NCBI GenBank assembly: GCA_036346375.1
Contig: CM070514.1
Coordinates: forward strand, 17,326,463-17,390,462
Origin: Guadua angustifolia
Lineage: Eukaryota; Streptophyta; Magnoliopsida; Poales; Poaceae
Length of the DNA: 64,000 bases
Reading direction: 5' to 3'
The position numbers and the translations under genes are program-made. Shown here piece after piece: positions 20,963-32,700 of this stretch. The notes below the pieces were generated by a model. That model had not been told where the DNA came from, searched no databases, and saw nothing but the letters and a program-made list of their open reading frames with translations. Positions within the stretch are counted from its first letter, which is position 1; every line of letters begins with the position of its first letter.

Positions 20963-23900
20963 TGTAACATCCCTAATTTTGGCGAGTTTTAAATTTTGGA
21001 GTTATTTGAATTTTTATGAATTAATCAACCTTTATTTGCATTTAATGGAATTTATCTAAATTTTAAGGATTTATTGGATTTAATTGGATTTTATTTATAT
21101 CATTTTCCTTGAGAAATTAAATACCAGGAACTATAATTTTCAAAAATTAAAACTAATATTTTATTTAGGCTCAAAATGCTCTGAAATATTTTCTAGAATT
21201 TTTCTAGAATTTTTCGGGTATTTTTAGTGCCCCAAATAATTACTTTGAATTTCGGTATTTATTTTTAATCGAAAAAGTTTGAAAATCCTTAGCTACAGTG
21301 TTGGGCTGGCCCAACACTGTGCTCGCGCGGGGAAAAACCCTAATCACCGCCGAATCTGGACCGTCGGATCGGGATCCAATGGCTGACGTGACCGCTTCGA
21401 TCTCGGGAGAGCGATCGTTATGTTACCGCCGTCCGCCGTTGGTGCGAAGATCATGTCGATGATATTGCGCGAGTTCCAAGGCATGTCCGGCGAATGAAGT
21501 ACACCCCGAGCTCAGACTTCCTTCCGCTCATTTCCCCTCATCTCTCTCGCCACCATCCAACATAGCACGCGACTAGCTCGCCGTAGTTCACACTCTTCCC
21601 GCCGGCTTCCTTCGTGCCGCCGCGTGCTCTGCCGTCTCGCCGCAATCGAGACCTTCCCGAAGTTCTCGCATCACGCCCGCATCCGTGTGGTTACTTCTTC
21701 CGACCGAGAAGCTCAGAAACACCGTCGCCGTGTCATCTTCTCCAAGTCCGTGACCGCGCCGCCTCTTCTTCGACTTCATGACTCACCTCACCGTCCGATC
21801 TCCATCGGACGCCTAAGGTAACGCCACGTAGTCCCGTTAAACAAATGAACCGCTCGGTTAGCCCTTGCGCCGTTAGATTGAATCCGACGGTCGAAAGTAG
21901 ATGGTACGCGTGGCTTGATGGTTCATGACGCGTGTCGATCGCCGACATGTGGGGCCTGGCGCCGTTTCACCGCCCACGTCGATGGGTGGACCGGCCGGCG
22001 TCTTTGGCCAAGCATGACGTCATCCGCCCACTGTCGATGGCGAGAGCGGCGTGGTTCGCTCTGGTGCCGACAGCGTGTCGCCGAGAGATTTAATCCGGTT
22101 TTCAGTACAAAATAAAAGGATTAATTCGGTTTATTCTTTTATGAATTTTCAGAATATTGTAGAGGCTATAACTTTTATGATTTTAACTCGGATTTGAGTG
22201 ATTCCAGTGCCCAAAAATTTGTAAAAATGTGAACTATTTAATGATGATTTTTATTTTATTTTTAGAATTTATCTTGCTGTCTGTATAGTGTGTTTATTAT
22301 GTGCTTGCTTGTGCCGAGTAGACTCCGAGTCGCCGGGTTTCGTCGAGGGAGAATTTGAAGACCCGTCGCAGAACCTCGACCAGAACCAACTCCTCTTCGA
22401 AGGCAAGTCATGCTTTGATCATTTCGCGCCTAGTTTTAAAAGTATATTTTGATTTCCATATTGCATGCTATGTTAAGTACAACCACTATTGATTAAATTG
22501 GGAAATGGTAGTTAAAAGCCAAACTTGTTATGCCACCTTGATTATAATGTTTATATGCCCTGAAACCCTTGTCCACCCTAAGATGCTTAAATATGTTGGA
22601 TGCTAATATGATGCCAACACGGGAGGCTAGACCGTGATTAGTCCGCTTACTTTGCTTGTATGCGTGGAATGACTTTCAAATATCAAATGAATATTGACTA
22701 AACAATTATGGAACACATTTTGAAAATGCGATGATGTCATGAATTGAACCGATAGTGACACGTGTGGTGCTATTCATGAAATGATGTGGAAAATGGCATG
22801 TGTTGCTTAAGTATAAAGTGGGGTGGGAAAATGATTTGAACAAGGGCAAGTGGCAAGAAGGCTTTGTGCAGTGGGCTGTGTGGCAATAGGTCAGTGTGCC
22901 GAGTTGTATAAATCGGATGTCTTGCCCGGACAGCTTAAGGACTTAACCTTGCGAGCCTTTGAACTGAGTTCCGTGTACAACCACTTGTCCGGAATGGGGA
23001 CGGACCTAGTTAAGTAGGTTTCGACCTCTTTCCTTTGAAACCTCACGGGTGACAAAGGCACATCGGTGTAATCAGAGGAAGCGTACTGTGCTACGACTTG
23101 GTACCCATTCAACAGTACTTGCTCTGTCTAAACTTCGCTCTGAGTGAGGGAAGTGTTAGAAGGAAGTGTCGAGGGGTTCATCGGTCAAATGTTAGTCTCT
23201 GAAAGACTTTGTTGCAATCAATCGCTTTGTGTGGTGAACGATCAGATCCTGTGGGTAAAGTGTCTGACCTCTGCAGAGTGTGTGTGTGAATCTATTGAAT
23301 AGCCGTGTCCGCAGATGGACATTGCTCGGTGATTACAAATCAAGGGTTAGATTTTCAAAATGAAAATGTGGAATGGGTGGTGTGTGCCAAAAAGTCGTGT
23401 GAATGAAATTAGGTACATGTGCCAAACTCTTGGAAAAGAATTGAGAAATTAATTATTAAATATTATTGATCTTCTCGCTTTTAATCTAATAGGATTACCT
23501 ATCAAAAGAAATCTTCGCTTATGCAAAATAACCAATTAAGCCTTTCCTTGGAATAAGCCTTGCATATAGTAATAGTCGCATTGTGCATGACTTGTTGAGT
23601 ATGTTGTATACTCACCCTTGCATCGACAAAAACCTCGAAGAAGAAGAAGCCGTGCTGACTTGGAATGAAGAGTTAAATCGAAGGCGGGAGGATTAAGGGT
23701 TGAGCCGCACTCAAGAGCTCGTGGCTAGGAGTGGTTCCGCTTATCGTATTTTGCTTCCATTGAATGAACTTGATATCGATGATATTTATCGCTCGCATGT
23801 AAGTATTGTAAGGCGACCATAAGGTCATGTAACTCGTTACTATTAATGTTTGAAGTACTTATTATTTATTTCATTGTATATGATTGTGGTACTTCAACTT

Positions 23901-23986
23901 TGTTTATCCTGTGTGTACTAAGCGTGATCCTGGACTAGTACAGAATACACAGAGTGTCCGAATCCGTGAAGATTCGGGGCACGACA
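20963..23986 (+). repeat. Right (3') LTR of the chromovirus
   Basis: Starts TGTAACATCCCTAATTTTGG and ends GATTCGGGGCACGACA, 3024 bp. It contains the segment around 21297-21450 (with the palindrome tgttgggctggcccaaca) that is missing from the left LTR. TSD GTCAT follows at 23987. Confidence 0.92.
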
Positions 23987-25450
23987 GTCATGCTGACGTC
24001 AGCACACGCTGCGGTCATCACACTGACAAGTGGGCCCGATGAACAGTGCTTGGTCCACTCAGCAGTTGACACGCGGCGCACAACCATCAATCCATGCGGA
24101 CACATATTTTCCCGGCCGTTGGATTCAAATCCAACGGTCGGTATATGGCAAGGGTTGGGCCTCCGCGCGGCTACGTGGCACTACGGTAGCGGTTGGATTG
24201 AGGATCTACGACTGCGGTTACCCGAGCGAAGCGCTGTTGCGGAGCCTGCGTGGCCTAACCCTAGCCGCACATCCAAGATCTAACGGCCATAGTCAATTGC
24301 TAACCACGCAGCTACGTGGACTCAACGGCGCGGTTGGATGAAGATCCAACGGCGATGGTTACCCGAACGATACCCTATTCACAAGCCTACGTGGCCTCAC
24401 TAGAGCCACACGATTAAGATCCAATGGTCAAGATCTACCAATACCGCTCAGCTTGATTCAAATAGGGGTACACGTGGCTTTACCTTGGTCGTGGGATGAA
24501 AATCCGACGGCTGAGGCGAGTTGCGATGCTCCGAAGAAGAGGCGGCGGTGCTTGTCGCCGGACGTGGAGAAGATGAAGTAGGCGTCGGCGATTCTGAGCT
24601 TCTCCGGCGTGAAGAAGTGGCCCGCTGGATGCGTCTCGACACGGCAGACTCGGAGTGGGTCTTGGGCGCGGCGAAGAACGACGGACGATGGCGGGAAGCG
24701 AGGAAAACCGAGGTGTGGAAGAATGCTACTCCGGTGAGCTCGAGCGAAGGCTACGGTGTACGACAGCGCGTGGGAGAGGGTGCAAATGAGCGGAACAAGG
24801 TGCTGCGCACGGAGGGCTATATCTCCCGCTCGGACAAGCCTCGTCTGGCGCAAATCTCGACATATCTTCGGCGTTAACGGCGGCAGCTGATGCGGCGAAG
24901 CTTCTCCCGATGCGGCGAGATCAACTTCCACCGTCTGATTGCCATCCAACGGCGTCGATTGAATAACGGTTCGGCGATACAGTGCCACGTGGCGAAATCC
25001 TGACGGCCAACTACTGAGATCCAACGACCCATGCGAACTAAGCGGCGGCAGATCCGCGACCGCTCGACGGATCGCCGCGGCCCGGGATTAGCGGCGCTAG
25101 GGTTTGGTCGGCGCGAGCACAATGTTGGGCTTGGCCCAAAGATCAGAGCAAATGGATTTTTCTGGTTTTACAATAAAAATAATATTAGAAATTCAAAGTA
25201 TTTCTTTAGGGCATTAAAATACTCAAAAATTTCGGAAAAATTCGAGTAAAATATTTCAAGGCATTTAGAGATTAAATAAAATATTTTTATTTATTTTGGT
25301 AATTACTTTTATGTTAATTAATTACTCAAGAGAAGGATAAATTTAAATTAATTTCAATTAAATCCAATAAATCCCAAAAATTTAGATAAATTCAAATAAA
25401 TGCAAATAACTCCAAAAATTTTAAATTAGGCCAAATTTTGGGACGTTACA

Positions 25451-27290
25451 GTATCTTTGTTGATGATGATGATGATGTTGAGGACGAAGTGTTGATTTCT
25501 ATTGCACAATCAGCTGTAGCACCTTTGGCACCTACCACTACATCACCTACAGCTGAGCATCTTCAAGCCACAACATCATTTGTACATGCTGAAAATGAAG
25601 AAGGAGAAGGAGAAGTTCTAAAGTTGCAACTCCTTTGCACATTTAAAGGAGACATCCACCTGAACAGATAATTGGAGATTTGAATGAGAGAGTCACCCTA
25701 TCCAGGTTTATTACTTCTGATTCTCATGCTCACTCTGCTTTTGTTGCTTTTTTTGAACCCAAAGATATATCTCATGCATTAACTGACGAATCTTGGATCA
25801 ATGCCATGCACGAGGAATTACAGAATTTTGAGCGTAATAAAGTCTAGAAACTTGTTCCACCTCCTCCTAATTTTAATATAATTGGAACAAGATGGGTTTT
25901 CAAAAATAAACAAAGTAAGGATGGTATTGTTGTTAGGAATAAAGCTAGATTGGTTGCTCAAGGTTTTACTCAAGTTGAAGGTTTAGATTTTGATGAAACC
26001 TTTGCTCCTGTTGCTAGAATTGAAGCCATTAGAATTCTTTTAGCATTTGCTGCATCTAAAGGTTTTAGATTGTATCAAATAGATGTGAAAAGTTCTTTTC
26101 TTAATGGCTATATTAATGAGGAGGTATATGTTAAGCAACCACCTGGTTTTGAAAATTCTAATGTTTCTAGATCATGTGTACAAATTGTCAAAAGCTTAGT
26201 ATGGTTTAAAACAAACCCCTAGAGTATGGTATGATAGGCTAAAAACTTTTTTACTTGAAAAGGGGTTCATAATGGGAAAAGTTGACAAAACTCTCTTTTT
26301 ACTCAAACAAGGCAATGATCAACTATTCGTTTAGATTTATATTGATAATATCATCTTTGGTGGTTCCTCTCATGTTTTAGTGTCTAAGTTTTCAAAAACC
26401 ATAAGGAAGGAATTTGAGATGAGTATGATGGGTGAGTTAACTTACTTTTTGGGACTACAAATCAAACAAACGAAGGAAGGTACTTTTGTCCATCAAAGTA
26501 AGTACATAAAAGATTTGCTTCGCCGCTTTGGGATGGAAAACTACAAACCGATCATGACACCCATAGGAGGCACTTGCACACTTGATCCGGATGAAGATGG
26601 TGAGATGGTTAATCAAAAGGAATATAGAAGCATGATAGGTTCACTTTTATATCTCACTGCATCAAGGCCGGATATTCAATTTGTTGTGTGCTTGTGTGCT
26701 CGCTTTCAAGCTTCCCACGTGTTTCACATCGACAAACTGTCAAGCGGATTTTTAAGTATCTTCATGGTACTCAAGATTTTGGCATATGGCTTTCTGCTTC
26801 TTCATGCATTAGTTTAAGAGCATTCTCTGATGCTGATTTTGGAGGTTATAGAATTGATAGAAAAAGTACATCTGGCTCGTGTCACTTCTTGGGTAATTCT
26901 CTTATTGCATGGTCATCTAGAAAACAATCTTCTGTTGTACAATCAACTGTTGAATCTGAATATGTGGCTACTGCTAGTTGTTGTTCTCAAATTCTTTGGA
27001 TAGTAGCTACACTTAAAGATTATGGGGTTAACTTGGATACTGTTCCTTTTTTGTGTGATAACACTAATGCAATATGCATTGCTAAAAACCCTGTGCAACA
27101 TTCTAGAACAAAATACATTTAGATTAGATTTCACTTTCTTCGAGATTATGTAGAAAAGGGAAATATTGTGCTTCATCATGTGGATACTGAACATCAATTG
27201 GTAGATATTTTCATAAAACCTTTGTCTTCATCTCGTTTTGCTTTCATTCGGGGAGAACTTGGGTTAGTTCATCCGATGGGTTATTTTTGA
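25451..27290 (+). pseudogene. Copia reverse transcriptase and RNase H
   Basis: The frame resumes at 25456 with an Asp/Glu-rich linker, stops at 25671, and continues shifted with HPPEQIIGDLNERVT. RT blocks: NIIGTRWVFKNK, VRNKARLVAQGFTQVEG, FAPVARIEAIRILLAFA and VKSSFLNGYINEEVYVKQP at 25870-26140; a frameshift near 26165; then the catalytic box, which reads YIDNIIFGG (26338-26364) with Asn at the second Asp. TAG at 25845-25847 replaces Trp and TAG at 26332-26334 replaces Gln or a similar residue. RNase H follows (FSDADFGGYRIDRKSTSG, STVESEYVATASC, NPVQHSRTKYI) to about 27288 with one more frame change near 26740. The element is inactive. Confidence 0.88.
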
Positions 27291-28292
27291 GTGGGAGTTT
27301 TTGAAGATTTTGTAACATAATTTTTATTTTGTGTGTTTCTGAAATGAAAAATAATGAAAAAGTAATGAGCATTGTATTTCATACACATATGTCATTTAAA
27401 GCCATGTTTATGTTACAAGGTCTTTGCACTTCATGTTTATGCATATATGGTGTAGTTTATGACATGACTATTTAAATGGAATGACAACTTGAATTAAATT
27501 TTGTCATGGTTGAACTTTCTTGGCCATCTTGATCCTGCTCAAAAAGTGCTAAATATGAAATTTATCAAAATTAAGTGCTAAAGCTCAAAGAGTGATTATT
27601 GAAAAATGCAAGATCAAGGTTATGTGCTATCGCACTTCTTCTTTACAAGACTGCTTATCATTGCACTTTGATATGAACTTAGAAGAGGTTGTGTATGACC
27701 GAAACCATGAAACTTTAAGCTTGTGATTGCTTGGCATGGTTGAAAAGTAAGGCTGATGGTGCATATAATTCCTTATAATTGTTATTGTTGCAATCAATCA
27801 ATAAATCAGATTTTTTTTACAAAAAGGTATCAATGATTTACAAAAAAATTTCAGGTTTTGAGGTAGTTGAGAAAGGGAGATCATGCCATGCAAAAATCGT
27901 TAATAGTACTAGATTTCTAGTTATGCTTACTCTACATTGTTTTTGTGTAGATTTGAGGCTGCAAGTTTTTTTGATAGCATGACTTGGTAATGAAATTGGT
28001 ACATTTGTGGATGATATATAATGCTCAGTACATAAAAAAACACAAACTAAAAATAAATAAAAAGATTTTGTTCTCTCTTTTGTACAACTCTTGATGAATC
28101 CGTTGTCAAAGGGGGAGAATTTTGGACACATATTGCACATTCACACACACATTTTGTTTTCTTCTTTTTAGGGGGAGATTTTTCACTTTGCTTTTTTGTT
28201 TTAAAATAAAATTTCTTAAATCTTTTCTTGTGAGGTGAATGCCAATGTTCAGTTCTAAATGGTGTTGCCAATGTTTTCATCAAGGGGGAGAT
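27291..28292 (+). other. Copia non-coding tail with repeated polypurine boxes
   Basis: AT-rich, with no coding frame I can support. Three GGGGGAGA-containing boxes are present: 28108-28121 (aaagggggagaatt), 28169-28179 (agggggagatt) and 28282-28292 (aagggggagat). The last directly precedes the LTR and is the likely functional polypurine tract. A long spacer between pol and LTR is usual for SIRE/Maximus elements, where an env-like ORF may sit; none is recognisable here. Confidence 0.6.
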
Positions 28293-29728
28293 TGTGAAAT
28301 CATGTGCTGAAAAATTGGCGTGATGGTAAAATTGGCATTGCACAATGATTGTGATCATGGCATGTGTGGTGTTCGTGCATATGCTGTGTCAAATGTTTAT
28401 TTGATATACTTATATAGCATGATAATGGTTTTGCTTAATGCAATGCGCTCGTGTGAGTGGTTTCATAGATTGACTTTGAGTCAAGTCGTGGACTTCTGCT
28501 CGGAATTGTTTCTTGTTTATTCATGTCCAGGTGTTACTTGAGGGTGAACGTGATCGATGATAGGACTGGAACTAGGTTCATAGAGGAACTGAGGTTCGGG
28601 ACTAAATTCAGGGAGGAATCGAGGTCTTGATGGTCGAGGATATCATGCGGGATGTTCGGGCTAGAGAACAGTTCACATGGAGGTTGGTTTGTCAAGTGAA
28701 TATGGCATGTGGGCTGTACACGCGTGCAAAAGATTGTATTCGGCCATATTTGGGCTAATTGGAGTTGTATACAAACTCTTTCTATGTTGGGTGTGGAGTT
28801 GTATTCAATCTCTTTATGATTGCTCAGTATAAATAGGGAGAGGTGTCTCCTGTTTATGGAAAGAGAGCCAAGGTTTTAGGGTTTGTAGTCTTTTGTTTGG
28901 AGTACTGTTATTAGACAAAGAGAAATAAAAATCTTTCTTAGGTCCCTGGTGTCTTGGTTCTATGACGCTCGGCCGTTTTTGTTTATGTGACGATTTCTTC
29001 CGGTGGCGACTGGGCTGGAGATTTTTTGTATGTGCCCATAGTTCCTGGCGGCGACACATTCTTCTTGCATCCTGCAGATCCTTGCGATGGGTTGGTGACC
29101 GGCGGCTCATCAAGTTCCTGGCAACTAGTTGTTTTTGCGGTTGGCTGCTGGGAAGTAAAAAAGGCATTGCGCCTGGGTCATCATTTTTTATGCGCTTGCA
29201 TGTGAAGTGTTTAACGTGATTTGGTTCGGCGTAGTTGATCTATCATATGAGATTTGGTCTGTCGCATAGGGAGCACATCACAGAGTTTGGTCCATCGTAG
29301 GTAGTTCAATTTCAGTCATTATTTGATTCAGTCATCTTGCAAAGGTAATATCTCTCGATCCGTAGATCCGATCGAGCTGATTCCTATTGTGTTAGTTTCA
29401 GAACTGAATATAGTTTATACAGTTAAAATTTCACGTCAATCCAATGGTGGGATCTTTGGAAATTATTATTTTGGTGAACATGTATCAATCTATTTTTATT
29501 TGGTCCGGCGCGAATTGTATTTGGTCCGGCGGTGCAAGAATTTGGTCCGGCGTACACGTTCTTATTTGATCCAGCGGTTCAAGATTTTGGTCTGGTGCAA
29601 TAACACTTTTTTCGAATCTGAATCAAGCAATTTGAGTCTGATTTGGGGTGTTGCAAAAATCATAAAAATTTGATTTTAGCTTCCACACAATCATTCACCC
29701 CCACTCTGATTGCTATATTAGTAAAGCA
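28293..29728 (+). repeat. 3' LTR of the Copia element
   Basis: Starts TGTGAAATCATGTGC right after the polypurine box. A TATA box (tataaatag) lies at 28828-28836. The right end is placed at 29728 (...gtaaagca) because its last 37 bases align base for base in spacing with the end of the related solo LTR at 34019 (both contain cattcacccc and ...ca), and because CACTA transposase codons begin at 29729. The left LTR is outside the window, so the border is not confirmed by a duplication. ORFs at 28814-29219 are not genes. Confidence 0.7.
29219..29598 (+). repeat. Dispersed array of TTTGGTCCGGCG motifs in the Copia LTR
   Basis: About seven to nine copies of a 12-bp motif near TTTGGTCCGGCG occur at irregular spacing in R-U5: near 29219 (ttggttcggcg), 29252, 29286, 29500, 29519, 29541, 29564 (ttgatccagcg) and 29586. 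Spacing is 20-35 bp in the dense part. Confidence 0.65.
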
Positions 29729-32700
29729 TCTATGCTTACACCACTATTTTGAACTATGTCCTTAGAATCTTAACTTTCAGTGTAAAATGTGTACCCATTG
29801 ATATCGTACCCCTGCCATGTCTGTACATTAAATCTATATCCGTTAGTCAACTATTTCACATTCTCACTAATGGAGACCTCCACCTGTTCTTTGAACCATG
29901 TGAGAAATCTCATCCATATATGGATTCTCTTCCTGTAATACCAACTTGTGCTGCTCGACGTATCCTCCAACTTCTGTGATGTGCTGTAACACTGTCAAAT
30001 GCGCTTTGCAATACATATCAAACCATGGCTTTGTTAGTTTCGACCCAACGATTCCTTTGCCAACAAGTCTGCTCTCATGTCTAGATATAGGAACACCGAT
30101 TGCTTGTCTTTTTTCGAGATAGTCCACGTAGAACTCAATAACCTCTTCAGTCCCAAAACTTTCAACAATACTATCCTTAGGCTTCGACTGATTCCTCACG
30201 TATGACTTTAATATACCCATATAGCTCTCGAAATGATACATGTAACGTAGAAATGCAGGTCCGTATATCTTAATCTCTCTAATAAAGTGTACTACATGGT
30301 GGACCATCACATCGAAGAAGAACGGGGGAAAATGTATCTCAAGGTGACATAGAGTCTACACCACCTCACTCTATAAGTTGTCCAGTACATTAGGGTTGAT
30401 AACCTTGCAAGAGATCGCATTGAAGAAATAACATAGCTTTGAGATTGCGAATCTGACATCCTTTGGCAGAATATTTATAATTGCAATAGGGAGCGTTTGG
30501 GTCATCAAGACATGGCAGTCGTGGGACTTCATCCCAACTAACTTCAAATCATCCATAGACACGAGCTTCTTAACATTTGCGGAGTAGCCCGATGGAACTT
30601 TAATACCTTGGAGACACTTGCAGAGGTCTTCTTTCTCCTTCTTGGAGAGGGTGTAGCATACAGTGGGGATGTACAGACCTTTCGCATCCTCCTCTATCAC
30701 GGCAAGCTCAGTCCTGATTCCCATGTAAACCATGTCGTGGTGACCATTCACACCATCCTTGGTCTTCTCAGGTTTGTTCAGCAGGATGCCAACCAAATTG
30801 TCGTAGAAATTCTTCTCAATGTGTATGATATCAATACAGTGTCATACATCTAACTCCTTCCAGTATGGTAGTTCCTAAAATATCGACCTCTTCTTCTACA
30901 TGCCACTGGGACGAACAGATTTATGGCTCTTCCCATATTGTACATCGATATCCGCCATACGTGAATATACTTGCCTTCCAGTCATAGGCTGCGGTGCTGA
31001 ACGGACTTCCCTCTTCCCATCAAATTTGTCACCCATCTTACGGTATTGATGACTGCGAGGTAGAAATCTACGGTGACCCATATACACAATTTTCTTCAAA
31101 TTTGGCAGCCAATAGCTGTCAGTGTCCTTTTCACAAATAGGATACGCTTTAGCTCCTTTCGTACTTTAGCCCGCCAAATTACCAAGGACCAAAAAATCAT
31201 TTATAGTGCAAAATACCATAACCCGTAGGGTGAAGTGCTCTCTTGTGTATGCATCCCACACCACGACCCCCTCGTTCCACAGTTTTACCAAATCCTCGAT
31301 CAGTGGAGCAAGGTACACATCAATATCATTTCCTGGCTGTTTGGGTCCTGAGATTAGCAATGACATCATGATATATTTCCACTTCATGCAAGCCAAGAAG
31401 GGAGATTCTAGATACACAACAGAACTGGCCAAGTGATGTGATGACTACTCATGTTACCAAATGGATTCATTCCATCCATACTCAAGCCAAATCTTATGTT
31501 CCTCGTTTCGGCACCGAACTACTTATGTTTCCAATCGATGTTTCTCCATTGAGCCGAATCAACAGGATGTCTCAACTTGTCATCTTCCTTTCAAGACTCA
31601 TAATGCCAACGCAACAATTTTGCCTCTCTAGGATTTGCAAACAACCGCTCTAAACGGGGAATAATGGGCAAGTCCACAATACCTTGGCCGGTGCACCTTT
31701 AGTGACCTCTTCACCGTCGCTGGTCTGGGTCTTACGCTTCTTGTCAGTATGCTTCTCTCCTTTTGTTTATACCGGGACACACCACAAACTGGACAAACGT
31801 GCAGCTCCTGATGTGCATTATGGTACAAGATGCAATCATTCGGACATGCATGTATTCTTTCTATTTCCATTCCCATAGGACATAGTAGCTTCTTCGCTTC
31901 ATAAATGCTTGTTGGCACTCATTTCCCTCTAGAAGCAGAATCGATAGAAGAACTAAAAGTGCATTGAAACTTGTATCTATCCAGTGGTATTTTGCCTTTA
32001 GTTCGAACAATGTAAGGATCGAACCCAACTTGGTGTATTCTAATTTGCAACCAGAGAACAGTGGTTTGACATCGTTTTCCATTAAGCTTTTAAACTTTTC
32101 AAAATATCTTTCCGTGTAATTTCCCTCCACATCCCGCAACATTTACTCCAAATTGGCCTCCTGAAACATATCACGCTGCAACTCGTCATCGAGTTCCACC
32201 ATGTCTCCATTGCATAACGGAAGGGTACTACTAGTCTCCCTGTGATGGATCCAACCTGTGTAATTCCTCACGAAGCCACGTCAAATCAGGCGGTTCTTAA
32301 TTTGAGCTGAGTTGTTAAATCTCCTATGATTGGTGCAATCAATGCAAGGACAATATATGTGAAAGACCATGTGGAGATCTATCCTTGTGTGTGATGAGTA
32401 ATTAACGAGATTTGAGCTTGGTTTGATTTGAAATTGAGTTTGATTTGAATTGGATTTTCGATTTGAAGCAATTTGAGTGTTGGTTGCTTTTTCTAATGCT
32501 ATCGGCCTGGGGGCGGTAGCACCAGAACTTTGAGAGAAATTATGATTGATTAATGATTTTGGGATAATCATTGAATATCTTTGTGGGCATTGCTATGTGA
32601 AAGGTTTTTCCTTGTCTTTGATGGTTGCAGGGCAACGGTGCTAGGTCATGGTGAGGCGGAGGATGATTGGTACTAGGCGAGGAGCGTCAGAGTTCCAGAC

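Larger units (their letters stand above)
12384..23986 (+). mobile_element. Full-length chromovirus (Tekay/Del-like Ty3/Gypsy)
   Basis: An 11.6-kb element with two ~3-kb LTRs, an initiator-Met-type PBS (15288-15300), a GC-rich leader, degenerate gag, pol in the order protease, RT, RNase H, integrase, a C-terminal chromodomain-like tail, and a polypurine tract (20950-20961). RNase H before integrase identifies Ty3/Gypsy. Large LTRs, this PBS and the tail motif EEVELREDLTYKE point to the Tekay/Del chromovirus clade. Termini TG...CA and the GTCAT duplication are exact. Gag, protease and RT/RNase H are broken by stops and frameshifts, while integrase is largely open. Confidence 0.92.
10372..25450 (-). 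mobile_element. Solo chromoviral LTR (minus strand), interrupted by a full chromovirus
   Basis: The LTR is present as 10372-12383 and 23992-25450, about 3.47 kb in total. Plus-strand ends are TGTCGGGACCCGAATC and TTTTGGGACGTTACA; in reverse complement this is TGTAACGTCCC...CCGACA, matching the ends of the nested chromovirus LTR (TGTAACATCCC...CACGACA). Blocks such as gattgtggtacttcaac and tcctgtgtgtac occur inverted relative to the nested LTRs. No internal domain of this orientation is present and GTATC flanks both ends, so it is a solo LTR left by LTR-LTR recombination of a related family. ORFs in 24448-25130 are LTR sequence and are not called as genes. Confidence 0.9.
9434..29728 (+). mobile_element. 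Copia retrotransposon (SIRE/Maximus-like), split by a 15-kb nested insertion
   Basis: Plus-strand Copia order: pre-integrase zinc domain and integrase (9434-10371), then after the nested insert reverse transcriptase and RNase H (25451-27290), a 1-kb non-coding tail with polypurine boxes, and the 3' LTR (28293-29728). Integrase preceding RT is diagnostic of Copia. The long tail and an HPPEQIIGDLNERVT motif favour the SIRE/Maximus lineage. The 5' LTR and gag lie left of the window, beyond Tat element 1, which is inserted in the pre-integrase region. The 3' end abuts CACTA transposase sequence, so this Copia appears to be inserted in that CACTA element. Confidence 0.85.

Noticed and set aside
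24458..25024. 188- and 118-codon ORFs on opposite strands in the solo LTR
   Set aside because: GC-rich U3 of the LTR family; overlapping frames on both strands, no domain, equivalent region of solo LTR 2 has different ORFs.
29323..29673. 116-codon ORF at the end of the Copia LTR
   Set aside because: Periodic Val-Arg-Arg text comes from the TTTGGTCCGGCG repeats; no family.
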